From positions 1 to 20,852 of the forward strand of contig CALGAG010000154.1 of assembly GCA_937951995.1 (NCBI GenBank): a stretch of 20,852 bases of DNA, written 5' to 3'. Numbering within the stretch: position 1 is the first letter of the stretch; every line of letters begins with the position of its first letter. Below, in pieces: positions 1 through 7,060 of the stretch. A program made the position numbers and the translations under genes. Source of the stretch: an uncultured Bacillota bacterium. Lineage in GTDB: Bacteria; Bacillota; Clostridia; Tissierellales; Tissierellaceae. The notes beneath the pieces are model-generated. The model ran no database searches, was not told where the DNA came from, and saw only the letters and a program-made list of their open reading frames with translations.

Positions 1-54
1 GAACCCTCGCAGCTGGCTTGGGAAGCCAGTGCTCTACCACTGAGCTACACCCGC
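1..54 (-). tRNA. tRNA-Gly (anticodon CCC), 3' end cut by window edge
   Basis: Read on the minus strand from position 54, the sequence opens with acceptor strand GCGGGTG and a typical D arm (GCTC-AGTGGTA-GAGC). The anticodon arm is CTGGC / loop TTCCCAA / GCCAG, a perfect 5-bp stem with anticodon CCC, which reads glycine codon GGG. The T arm starts with GAGGG-TTC and then runs off the window, so the 3' part of the T arm and the acceptor are not visible. A consensus promoter lies about 70 bases upstream. More tRNA genes may follow beyond the edge. The identity is firm from the anticodon loop. Confidence 0.93.
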
Positions 55-131
55 AGCAACACATTAAGTACTGCTGAAGACACTCAAATTTACTCCGCAC
101 TCCGTTAGCGGATTAACCGCTGACTTATATG
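55..131 (-). other. tRNA 5' leader with a small hairpin
   Basis: This is the predicted transcribed leader between the tRNA promoter and the tRNA, about 70 bases and presumably removed by RNase P. It holds one small inverted repeat at 107-121 (AGCGG / five-base loop / CCGCT) close to the predicted RNA 5' end. No T-tract follows, so it does not look like a terminator. No open frame was seen in it. Confidence 0.4.
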
Positions 132-160
132 ATTATAACAGGTCTAAAATATCATGTCAA
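132..160 (-). promoter_or_regulatory. Exact-consensus sigma-A promoter for the tRNA-Gly transcript
   Basis: On the minus strand there is TTGACA (155-160), a 17-base spacer and TATAAT (132-137), matching the vegetative consensus at all twelve bases. Transcription would start near 125, giving a leader of about 70 bases before the tRNA. The -35 box lies only ten bases past the dinB stop codon, so dinB transcripts may also read into the tRNA. No dinB terminator is visible. Confidence 0.9.
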
Positions 161-169
161 TATTATAGT

Positions 170-1240
170 TTAATATTGTTGGATTTTTTCCTCCCCCAGA
201 AATGACAGCTGCTCCATGGTCCTATCCATTAGGTTGCTTACTGATACGCCCAGGAGTCTCAGGCTCTTGTCCCACTCCATCTCCCCGAAAAGTATGCTTG
301 CAAGGGCGAATATCTCCTCCCCATCGGATATGTAGTGGTTGAAGGTCCTGCTCCTTGTGTGGCTAGAAAAGTCCTCATCCTTGATCTTTACAGTAAGGGT
401 CCTTCCGTGGATGTTCCTGGTGTTAAGGTCCTTTTCAAGCTCCATGGAGTATTCCCTTAGCCTTTCCAGAAGAAGTCTCCTGTCCCTTGTTTCCCTGAAG
501 GTCCTTTCAACCCCCATGGATTTTCTCACCCTGCTTGTGGTCACAAGCCTCCTGTCCACTCCCCTGATCCTGTCGTATATTTCCTTGCCACCCCTTCCAA
601 ACATGTCCACAAGAAAGTCCTCCGGAAGGGTGTATAGGTCCTCAACTGTGTATATGCCAATGTCGTTTAGGCGCTTTTTGGACTTGCTTCCTATCCCGTA
701 GACCTTGCTTACGGGAAGGGGGAAGAGGATGTCTGGCATCATGTCCTCTGTTATCTTCATGAATCCGTCAGGCTTGTTCCAATCTGAGGCAAGCTTTGCA
801 AGAAACTTGTTGAAGGATACCCCAATGGATAGGGTCAGTCCTGTTTCCTCCATGACCCTGGCCTTAATATGGGCTGCCATATCCTCCGGGGTCCTGTCCA
901 TACCGGATATGTCCATGTAGGCCTCATCTATTGACAGTGGCTCTATCCTGTCAGTTATCCCCCTTAGAATCTGAAATACCTGCCTGGATACCTCCTGGTA
1001 CCTTTTCATTCGTCCTGGAACATATATCCCATGGGGACATCTTTCCTTGGCCATAAAAATGGGCATGGCTGAATGGATGCCGTACTTCCTGGCCTCGTAG
1101 TTGCAGGTGGTGACTATCCCCCTGTCGCTTCTCCCCCCTACTATTACAGGGTGTCCCTTTAGCTTTGGGTTGTCCTTCTCCTCCACAGCTGCAAAGAAGG
1201 CGTCCATATCAAGATGTAGAAAGTCCAGTGCTCTTTCCAT
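170..1240 (-). CDS. dinB: DNA polymerase IV (Y-family translesion polymerase)
   Basis: The 356-residue product is a full-length DinB, an error-prone polymerase that extends primers past damaged template. Catalytic motifs are intact: the N-terminal DMDAFFAAVE carries the first metal aspartate (D11), and SIDEAYMD carries the D105/E106 pair. The thumb and little-finger regions follow. Near the C-terminus, QLSFL matches the beta-clamp-binding consensus, so clamp recruitment is expected. It is the last gene of the rph-rdgB-phosphoesterase-dinB cluster, 14 bases behind the phosphoesterase stop. The ATG at 1240 has an AGGAG element upstream at a slightly long spacing. In other bacteria dinB is often damage-induced, but no SOS box was recognised here. 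Family assignment is secure. Confidence 0.96.
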   Translation of the reverse strand: MERALDFLHLDMDAFFAAVEEKDNPKLKGHPVIVGGRSDRGIVTTCNYEARKYGIHSAMPIFMAKERCPHGIYVPGRMKRYQEVSRQVFQILRGITDRIEPLSIDEAYMDISGMDRTPEDMAAHIKARVMEETGLTLSIGVSFNKFLAKLASDWNKPDGFMKITEDMMPDILFPLPVSKVYGIGSKSKKRLNDIGIYTVEDLYTLPEDFLVDMFGRGGKEIYDRIRGVDRRLVTTSRVRKSMGVERTFRETRDRRLLLERLREYSMELEKDLNTRNIHGRTLTVKIKDEDFSSHTRSRTFNHYISDGEEIFALASILFGEMEWDKSLRLLGVSVSNLMDRTMEQLSFLGEEKIQQY

Positions 1241-1254
1241 TACATATATCTCTC

Positions 1255-1740
1255 CTACCTGATTCTCTTTATCTCTCCAGTAATCATTTCACCTATGTGA
1301 AGGATCCCGTAGGTTCCAAGTGTGTGCCCACCCCTTGGAAAGGATGGACTTCCCGGGTTCATCATAAATAGGTCGCCTTCCCTTCTCACCTCAGGCATAT
1401 GGGTGTGCCCAAAGAGGACAGCATCTGCACTGTTTTCAAGGGCATGATAATAAAGCCTTTGCAGGCCGGTCTTCACACCCTGCCTGTGGCCATGGGTGAT
1501 CAGTATCCTCTTTCCTCCCAGATTCAATATCATTTCCTTCTTGTAGTAGGTTGACCAGTCACCGTTTCCACCTATGATATAGGATGGCAGGTTCAGAGAG
1601 TTTTTAATCTTTTCTCCATCCTCCACATGGTCTCCCAGAAACACGAAGCCTTGGGCATCCCTTTCATTTTTCAAGGCCTGGATTATTGGCTGTGTTACAT
1701 GGTGGGTGTCGGCAACGACGATTACCTTAATGCTGCTCAC
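1255..1740 (-). CDS. YfcE/MJ0936-family metallophosphoesterase
   Basis: This 161-residue protein has the full calcineurin-like phosphoesterase signature in compact form: D11 and H13 (ADTHH), D37 (GDHVEDGE), N59 (GGNGD), H83 (THGH) and H112/H114 (GHTHMPE), which together build a two-metal site. The YfcE/MJ0936 family are cytosolic phosphodiesterases with poorly defined natural substrates. The start is GTG inside the rdgB 3' end (14-base overlap), with GGAGG about nine bases upstream, suggesting translational coupling. Placement directly after RdgB and RNase PH fits a nucleotide or RNA turnover role; that role is inference. Catalytic competence looks complete. The true substrate cannot be read from sequence. 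Confidence 0.9.
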   Translation of the reverse strand: MSSIKVIVVADTHHVTQPIIQALKNERDAQGFVFLGDHVEDGEKIKNSLNLPSYIIGGNGDWSTYYKKEMILNLGGKRILITHGHRQGVKTGLQRLYYHALENSADAVLFGHTHMPEVRREGDLFMMNPGSPSFPRGGHTLGTYGILHIGEMITGEIKRIR

Positions 1741-2326
1741 TTAGAATCGCCTCCAGTTTTTCCCTTAATGCATCTATTGCCCTTCTCCTGTGGCTTATTG
1801 AGTTCTTGACCTGGATTGGCAGCTGGGCGAAGGTTTCAGAATACCCTTCCGGTACAAAAAGGGGGTCGTAGCCAAAGCCATTTTCTCCCTTTGGTTCCTC
1901 CATGATTTTTCCCCTGCATTCACCCTGGACTGTGGTCTCCCTTCCATCCTCGGTTACCAGGGCTATGACTGTCCTAAAGGCCGCTGTCCTTTCCTTGCCC
2001 TTCAGGTTCTTTAGGAGGGTCTGGTTGTTGAGGGCGTCGTTTCCGTCCTCCCCTCCATACCTTGATGAGTACACCCCTGGGGCCCCGTCGAGAGCGTCCA
2101 CAAAGAGTCCGGAATCATCTGCCATAACCATGTAGTCTACAAGCCCCGCAAGCTCCCTTGCCTTCTTGAGGCTGTTGTGCTCCAGGGTATCCCCATCCTC
2201 CACAACCTGGAGGTTTTCGATGCCGGCTTCCTTTTTTGTCAGTATCTCCAGGGGAAGGTCCTTTAGGATCTCCCTCAGCTCCTTTGCCTTATTTTCGTTG
2301 TCTGTTGAAATTATTAGCTTTCTCAT
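1727..2326 (-). CDS. rdgB: XTP/dITP diphosphatase (RdgB/HAM1 family)
   Basis: This 199-residue house-cleaning enzyme hydrolyses dITP, XTP and ITP to monophosphates and pyrophosphate, keeping deaminated purines out of DNA and RNA. Family motifs are all present: the N-terminal STDNENKAKELREIL (substrate-binding N/K), ADDSGLFVDAL with the metal/catalytic DD pair, the GAPGVYSSRY loop, GFGYDPLF, and the C-terminal SHRRRAI. Length is standard. The gene starts 12 bases after rph and overlaps the phosphoesterase by 14 bases. The rph-rdgB-phosphoesterase order recurs in Firmicutes. The ATG at 2326 has a G-rich ribosome site (GGGG) seven bases upstream. I see no abnormality. Confidence 0.96.
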   Translation of the reverse strand: MRKLIISTDNENKAKELREILKDLPLEILTKKEAGIENLQVVEDGDTLEHNSLKKARELAGLVDYMVMADDSGLFVDALDGAPGVYSSRYGGEDGNDALNNQTLLKNLKGKERTAAFRTVIALVTEDGRETTVQGECRGKIMEEPKGENGFGYDPLFVPEGYSETFAQLPIQVKNSISHRRRAIDALREKLEAILSEQH

Positions 2327-2338
2327 ATTTCTACCCCT

Positions 2339-3070
2339 CTATATAAGCTCTGTTATTGGTCCAAGGATTTCCTTTTGAAGGTCTATAAGCTCTCCTGTAC
2401 CCTTTTCCGCCAGGTCCAGAAGCTGGTCCAGCTCCTTCCTTGAGAAGGTTCCGGTCTCCCCGGTACCCTGCACCTCAACAAACTGTCCATTGTCCCCCAT
2501 TACCACGTTCATGTCAACCTTGGCCTTGTGGTCCTCCTGGTAGCACAGGTCAAGAATTGGCCCTTCCTCACCAACCCCAACACTGATCGCTGAAAGGTAG
2601 CCTGTAATTGGGAATTCCTTCATATCCTCCTTTTGGTAAAGCTTATGAAGGGCATCCACAAGGGCTATATAGGCTCCAGTAATTGAGGCTGTCCTGGTGC
2701 CACCATCGGCCTGGATAACGTCACAATCGATCCATACGGTCCTCTCTCCCAGCTTTTTCAGGTCCACCACAGACCTTAGGCTCCTTCCGATGAGCCTTTG
2801 TATCTCCTGGTTTCTTCCATCTACCCTACCCTTGGTTGAGTCCCTCATCTTCCTAGTCATGGTACTCCCTGGAAGCATTGAATATTCGGCTGTAACCCAT
2901 CCCGTACCGGTATTCTTAAGGAAGTGGGGGACCTTGTCCTCCACCATTGCAGTACATATGACCTTGGTGTCACCCATCTGTATAAGTACCGATCCGTAGG
3001 GGTGCAGGAGGTAGTCTCTTTCTATATTCACAGGTCTCATTTCATCGTGTTTCCTATTGTCTATTCTCAT
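2339..3070 (-). CDS. rph: Ribonuclease PH
   Basis: This 243-residue phosphorolytic 3'-5' exoribonuclease trims tRNA 3' extensions using inorganic phosphate and normally works as a hexamer of the PNPase-like fold. Diagnostic features are the N-terminal R-x-D-x-R segment, the STKGRVDGRNQEIQRLIGRSLR-type helix with substrate arginines, DCDVIQADGGTRTASITG with the phosphate-binding and metal region, and DLCYQED followed by VDMNVVM. Length and ends are typical. It opens the rph-rdgB-phosphoesterase-dinB cluster. The ATG at 3070 is preceded by AGGAG eight bases away. The upstream gap holds the terminator of the preceding gene, and no convincing promoter was found there. Confidence 0.96.
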   Translation of the reverse strand: MRIDNRKHDEMRPVNIERDYLLHPYGSVLIQMGDTKVICTAMVEDKVPHFLKNTGTGWVTAEYSMLPGSTMTRKMRDSTKGRVDGRNQEIQRLIGRSLRSVVDLKKLGERTVWIDCDVIQADGGTRTASITGAYIALVDALHKLYQKEDMKEFPITGYLSAISVGVGEEGPILDLCYQEDHKAKVDMNVVMGDNGQFVEVQGTGETGTFSRKELDQLLDLAEKGTGELIDLQKEILGPITELI

Positions 3071-3143
3071 CTAAACAACTCCTCTATATTTTTACTACTT
3101 CCATTCTATCAAACATTGACCCTTATTCATACATGAAGGCAAG

Positions 3144-3164
3144 AAAAAAACCCCTTTACAGGGG
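3144..3164 (-). terminator. Rho-independent terminator after the UPF0316 gene
   Basis: On the minus strand CCCCT / four-base loop / AGGGG is followed directly by seven T residues. It sits six bases past the stop codon at 3171. The stem is short but GC-only in its core and the T-tract is strong. Confidence 0.85.
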
Positions 3165-3170
3165 CAAAAA

Positions 3171-3692
3171 TCATTTTTTCATCTTTGTGAAGTATCCTCC
3201 ACGGATTGGGCTGATACTGTTGACTGTTATAAATGCGTTTGGGTCTATGGCGTCAACAATAGTCTTCAGCCTGGTCAGGTCCTTCCTGTTAAGTGCCACT
3301 GTCAGCATTTCCCTTGGCCCCTCTATTCCCTGTCCTTCATAGCTGGTGACTCCAAACTTCTCTTGTCTCAGGGTATCGATAAGAATATCGTTGTTGGCTG
3401 TCTTCAAGATTATCTGGGCTGAGAGATTACCAAGGGCAATCTTGTTTTCAAGCATGATTCCAACATAGTTTCCTGCAGCAAATCCAAGGCAATATGCAAG
3501 AAGATTCATAGGGTTTTCAAGTGAGTTTACAACCTTTCCAAGGACAGTTACGTATATCCCAACCTCGAAGAATCCGATTAGGGCCGACTGAAACTTTCTA
3601 CCCTGCATTACCATGAGGGTTCTTACTGTAGCCATTGACATGTCCAACATCCTGGCAAAGAATATCAGCAAATATCCCATTAACAATTCCAT
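3171..3692 (-). CDS. UPF0316 / DUF2179 membrane protein
   Basis: This roughly 173-residue protein matches the UPF0316 layout. The N-terminal half has about three hydrophobic segments (residues ~4-20, ~36-55 and ~62-80) including the conserved ARMLDMSMATVRTLMVMQG region. The soluble C-terminal half is a DUF2179-type domain (GVTSYEGQGIEGPREMLTV, later IDPNAFITVN). Proteins of this type are uncharacterised; DUF2179 also occurs in YitT-type membrane proteins. The start is taken as ATG at 3692 because AAAGGAG lies about nine bases upstream; a TTG one codon earlier is possible. It follows the amidase gene by about 54 bases with no room for an obvious promoter, so co-transcription is likely. Function is unknown. 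Confidence 0.85.
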   Translation of the reverse strand: MELLMGYLLIFFARMLDMSMATVRTLMVMQGRKFQSALIGFFEVGIYVTVLGKVVNSLENPMNLLAYCLGFAAGNYVGIMLENKIALGNLSAQIILKTANNDILIDTLRQEKFGVTSYEGQGIEGPREMLTVALNRKDLTRLKTIVDAIDPNAFITVNSISPIRGGYFTKMKK

Positions 3693-3708
3693 CAAATGAT
3701 GCTCCTTT

Positions 3709-3741
3709 CAAACAAATGCAAGGGAAGGCTTAACCTTCCCC
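3709..3741 (-). terminator. Stem-loop after the amidase gene, possible leaky terminator
   Basis: GGGAAGG and CCTTCCC (3722-3740) form a perfect 7-bp stem with a five-base loop just past the amidase stop codon. The minus-strand sequence that follows is only moderately T-rich (TTGCATTTGTTTG). It runs directly into the ribosome site of the next gene, so this may attenuate or process the message rather than end it. Confidence 0.5.
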
Positions 3742-3746
3742 ATTTA

Positions 3747-5882
3747 TCAATACTCTTTGAAATAATTATCCACTGCGTTTGCAATTCCCTGAACAACCTG
3801 GCTCTGGTAGTGGTCTGAGACCACCAGGGCGAGCTCTGTTGGATTTGTCATGTATCCGGTCTCAACAAGGACTGCAGGCATCTCCGTTTCCCTTAGGACT
3901 ACAAGTTCGGGTCTCTTGATTATTCCCCTTCCTGTTCTTCCTGTCTGCTGAAGTATGCTGTTGTATACAAACTCGGCAAAGGGGAACTGGTCATCAATCT
4001 TCTTGTCGCTTCCATAAGAGGGACAGTATAGTATCTCCAGACCATTTATGGAGCTACTCAGTGTTGCATTTGCATGGAGGCTTATAAACAGGTCCGCATT
4101 GTTTTCATTTGCAATCCTAGGTCTGCTGTAAAGGTCAATAAAGACGTCAGTATCCCTTGTCATGATAACATTGTATCCCCTTGACAGAAGGGCATCCCTA
4201 AGCTTGAAGGCTGTCTGCAGATTTATGTCCTTCTCCCTGGTTGACCCACTCACTGCACCTGGATCCTTGCCACCATGACCTGCATCCACTACAATTGTGG
4301 TGTTCTGTGGAAGCACTTCCTCGTTCCTGATGGCCTGGATGCTAATTACCTGGTCCTGGGGTCTAGAAAGTACACTATAGACCACACCTCTTCTGAATCT
4401 GATGGTGATTTCAGTTTCATTTCTTCCACGTTCAACTGAAATATCCCTTACCAGCTGGTCTCCAATCTGAAGGGTTCCATCTGGAAGATTGGTCGCTGTT
4501 ACAGGCAGTTTTATCTTGATCTCTTTTCTCATTTCATCATAGTCAACATCATATTGAGTTGGGAAAAGGTTCCTGAAGTCAAACCTGCTTTCTGTTCCCC
4601 TGTTCTGATACTGAAGGGCATCCCATGCATTCTCTTCAGGTAGGATCACCAGCCTTCCCCTCTCGGGAAGAACGATTATCCCTGGATCCTTGGCACCCTC
4701 CATAACATCAAGTACAACTCTGACCACATCCCTGTCGGGACCGTAGTTCCTGTCACCAACATACTGTGATGCCCTGACTCTCTTGATAAATCCAAGCTGG
4801 TAGTCATACTCCTGATATAGCTCTCCCACAATCTTTACATCCATTATATCAATCACAAGCCTTGTTGGGTCACTTAGCTTTGTGACATTGTACTCCTCGC
4901 TGTCAAGTCCATAGACTACAATGGCATTTTTTCCATCCACCATTTCCTGTCTTATCATCCTTGGACCGTCATCCTTGCCTTCATCTTCAGGTTCATCTTC
5001 CTCATCCTCAGGCTCCTCAGCTTCTTCAGGAACCTCCAGTCTGTCATTTCCAAATAGGATATATACCTGGTCATCTTCCTGGACCAGCCTGAAGTCTTCT
5101 TCCTCAGTCAAGGTCATGACAATCCTAGTGGTGTATGGGTTGATTGTAAACTGTGAATACTGAAGTCTTGTAAGGACATCTCCCTCAACAAAGAAGTCCC
5201 CTGGACGGTCTCTGCTTCCTTCAATATCAAGTCTTGCATTTTCAATATCCACAACCAGCTTGTTTGAAGCTGGGAGGAACATTGTGGTGTATTTCAACTC
5301 CCCATTGGTCTCAATTTTGACCCTGTGGTTACCATTTCTAGCTCTTTCAGATGAAATTCCAGAGATGGTCACCAAGTCTCCCTTGTCCTCAGCCTTGGGT
5401 GAATTTATTAGGGCCGTGTAGCTGGCTGCATCCCAACCCACCTCATAGCCCATTATCTCTGAAACAAACCTCACCGGTACCATAGTCTTGGCTTCATTCA
5501 TCGAGGTATATACCACAAGTTTGGGAATGGAGTTTTCCTCCAGTGTCATGGGGTTTCCATTTACAAGTACAACATTGCTGTCAATTGTAAGGTCCAAACG
5601 GTTTCCCTGGTGGGTCACTGATGCTGTCCTGGTGGCCGGATCCCAGCCTACCTGGGCTCCGAAGCTTTCTGCAACGAACCTGATCGGCACAAGGGTCCTG
5701 TCTCCCATGATAAATGATGGGAACTCTGTATCCGTTGGCCTTCCATCCATTACAACCGCAACCTGAGGTAATGCCATCCTGTTGCCGTTTATGTCTATAT
5801 CCACACTGCTGTTTCCAAAGGAAATTGAAAACAGGGTTACAATAAGCATAATCATCATTGCTGTTAAAATAGTACGTCTCAT
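3747..5882 (-). CDS. Secreted N-acetylmuramoyl-L-alanine amidase (stalk repeats, AMIN-like domains, Amidase_3)
   Basis: The 711-residue exported murein hydrolase cuts the bond between N-acetylmuramic acid and L-alanine in peptidoglycan. It begins with a signal peptide (MRRT, then a hydrophobic stretch to about residue 22). Two copies of the copper-amine-oxidase-N-type stalk repeat follow (~45-90 and ~105-160), each ending in a VP-x-RFV-x-E ... VGWD pattern. Then come two or three AMIN-like beta domains (~170-280, ~310-420, ~440-520) and an acidic Glu/Asp linker (~284-306). The C-terminal zinc amidase domain spans ~528-711, with H536 (DAGHGG), E550, H603 (SLHANA) and catalytic E674 (VETGYM). 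The start at 5882 is chosen over an upstream ATG at 5909 because GGGGGAG sits six bases away. The AMIN-like modules suggest envelope targeting. All catalytic residues are present. Confidence 0.93.
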   Translation of the reverse strand: MRRTILTAMMIMLIVTLFSISFGNSSVDIDINGNRMALPQVAVVMDGRPTDTEFPSFIMGDRTLVPIRFVAESFGAQVGWDPATRTASVTHQGNRLDLTIDSNVVLVNGNPMTLEENSIPKLVVYTSMNEAKTMVPVRFVSEIMGYEVGWDAASYTALINSPKAEDKGDLVTISGISSERARNGNHRVKIETNGELKYTTMFLPASNKLVVDIENARLDIEGSRDRPGDFFVEGDVLTRLQYSQFTINPYTTRIVMTLTEEEDFRLVQEDDQVYILFGNDRLEVPEEAEEPEDEEDEPEDEGKDDGPRMIRQEMVDGKNAIVVYGLDSEEYNVTKLSDPTRLVIDIMDVKIVGELYQEYDYQLGFIKRVRASQYVGDRNYGPDRDVVRVVLDVMEGAKDPGIIVLPERGRLVILPEENAWDALQYQNRGTESRFDFRNLFPTQYDVDYDEMRKEIKIKLPVTATNLPDGTLQIGDQLVRDISVERGRNETEITIRFRRGVVYSVLSRPQDQVISIQAIRNEEVLPQNTTIVVDAGHGGKDPGAVSGSTREKDINLQTAFKLRDALLSRGYNVIMTRDTDVFIDLYSRPRIANENNADLFISLHANATLSSSINGLEILYCPSYGSDKKIDDQFPFAEFVYNSILQQTGRTGRGIIKRPELVVLRETEMPAVLVETGYMTNPTELALVVSDHYQSQVVQGIANAVDNYFKEY

Positions 5883-5888
5883 AAGAAT

Positions 5889-5895
5889 CTCCCCC
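5889..5895 (-). promoter_or_regulatory. Ribosome binding site fixing the amidase start
   Basis: GGGGGAG lies six bases before ATG at 5882. The in-frame ATG at 5909 has no comparable site and would place nine extra residues, including two acidic ones, ahead of the signal peptide. The downstream start is therefore preferred. Confidence 0.75.
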
Positions 5896-5925
5896 GCTTC
5901 AAAAAACACAAGTCTACCTAGGATA

Positions 5926-5954
5926 TTTATATCATTTTATAGACCTTCATACAA
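5926..5954 (-). promoter_or_regulatory. Probable sigma-A promoter for the amidase gene
   Basis: TTGTAT (5949-5954), a 17-base spacer and TATAAA (5926-5931) lie in the AT-rich gap between the AIR-synthase-like gene and the amidase. The -10 box matches at five of six positions and the -35 at three. The predicted leader is about 35 bases. Confidence 0.5.
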
Positions 5955-5994
5955 TATGGTCGGGGACAATGTAACCAGAATGTAATATGGGTTT

Positions 5995-6984
5995 CTACAC
6001 TTCCAAAGCCCTATAAAGCTCGTCACTTCCAGGGGATTCAATCTGGGTCCTGGTTTCATCTGTGATGCTGAAAATACCAGAATCCGTAACCTCTGCAACC
6101 ACACTTGCAGGTATATGAACCATTTCAAGGGCTTGAACCAGATCATGGGCCCTTTCCCGGGGTACAACCATTATCATGCTGCCGCTTGAAATAAGCTTTC
6201 TCACATCCACCTGAAGGTGGTCACAGATCCTCCTGGTTATATCCAGAACAGGAAGCTTTTCCTCAAACAGGTCAATTCCCTTGCCGATGGCCTTTCCTGT
6301 TTCCCAGATGGCACCATGGATTCCACCCTCTGTTATATCATGCATGTATTTGACGCCAAACTTCCTGGCAAGGAGTCCCTCTCTTACAACACTCAGGTGC
6401 CTCCCCAGATCAATTGCTTCCTGGATCTCACCTTGTGTGAAATCGTCCATAAGGATCTCCTTTAGTTCACTGGCAAGAATATGGGTTCCCTCAAGTCCTA
6501 TCCACTTTGATATGACCACCTTGTCTCCAGTCCTTATGGATTCGTAGGTATGCAGGTCTTCCCTCTTCATCCTTGCAATCACCGTGGTGCTTAGGACAAT
6601 TCTAGTTACCGCATCTGTAACTTCAGTGTGGCCACCTATGATTTCAACATTCACATCAGCTGCTGCCCGACCTGCCTGCTTCATCACCTCTTCAAGCTCA
6701 TCCTCACCGGTACCCTCAGGGCAGAGGATGGTCAGGAGAAGTCCCACAGGCTCCGCTCCCTTGGTTGCAGCGTCATTGCAGGAAACATGTACAGCCAGGG
6801 CTCCAATTTCCTTTGTAGCCCCTGTTATGGGGTCTGTGCTGACCACGCAAAGGTCTCCCCCAAGGTCCATTACACCCGTGTCCTCACCAATGCTTGCCCT
6901 AACCAGGACCTCTTCCCTCCTTAGGGATATATTCTCAAAAACAATTTTTTCCAGTAGTTCGTTTGGTACTTTTCCTATCTCCAA
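5995..6984 (-). CDS. AIR synthase-related protein (PurM/HypE-like fold)
   Basis: The 329-residue ATP-binding protein belongs to the PurM superfamily (PurM, PurL, ThiL, SelD, HypE). The N-terminal half has GEDTGVMDLGGD and STDPITG (D35, T50-D51), then CNDAATKGAEPVGLLLTI and the glycine/histidine loop EIIGGHTEVTDAVTR, all typical nucleotide-site elements. The C-terminal PurM-like domain holds the HDITEGGIHGAIWE and SSGSMIMVVP segments. It resembles HypE but ends in ...YRALEV, without the C-terminal PRIC cysteine that HypE uses to carry the cyanide precursor, and no hyp genes are near. It is therefore left as a HypE-like paralogue of unknown substrate. The TTG start at 6984 is supported by GGAGG eight bases upstream. 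It sits alone between a terminator and the amidase promoter. Confidence 0.88.
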   Translation of the reverse strand: MEIGKVPNELLEKIVFENISLRREEVLVRASIGEDTGVMDLGGDLCVVSTDPITGATKEIGALAVHVSCNDAATKGAEPVGLLLTILCPEGTGEDELEEVMKQAGRAAADVNVEIIGGHTEVTDAVTRIVLSTTVIARMKREDLHTYESIRTGDKVVISKWIGLEGTHILASELKEILMDDFTQGEIQEAIDLGRHLSVVREGLLARKFGVKYMHDITEGGIHGAIWETGKAIGKGIDLFEEKLPVLDITRRICDHLQVDVRKLISSGSMIMVVPRERAHDLVQALEMVHIPASVVAEVTDSGIFSITDETRTQIESPGSDELYRALEV

Positions 6985-7024
6985 CCTTCTCGCCTCCCTT
7001 ACCTAATGGTAACAGAAAAAGGGG

Positions 7025-7054
7025 AAAATTAAAAGCCCTGACTTAAGTCAGGGC
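7025..7054 (-). terminator. Rho-independent terminator of the dicarboxylate/amino-acid symporter gene
   Basis: GCCCTGAC and GTCAGGGC form a perfect 8-bp stem around a TTAA loop, followed on the minus strand by TTTTAATTTT. It starts six bases after the stop codon at 7061. Confidence 0.93.
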
Positions 7055-7060
7055 CCTCTC

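Noticed and set aside
107..121. Hairpin after dinB considered as its terminator
   Set aside because: Only five base pairs and no T-tract follows on either strand; it lies within the tRNA leader instead.
3071..3143. Promoter for the rph cluster
   Set aside because: The best match (TTGATA, 18 bases, TATAGA) would start transcription at or past the ribosome site, so it was not listed.
5937..6167. 76-codon minus-strand frame overlapping the end of the AIR-synthase-like gene
   Set aside because: Out of frame with the well-supported gene and without a ribosome site; treated as chance.
5995..6984. Naming the AIR-synthase-like gene hypE
   Set aside because: The essential C-terminal cysteine motif is missing and no hyp or hydrogenase gene is nearby.
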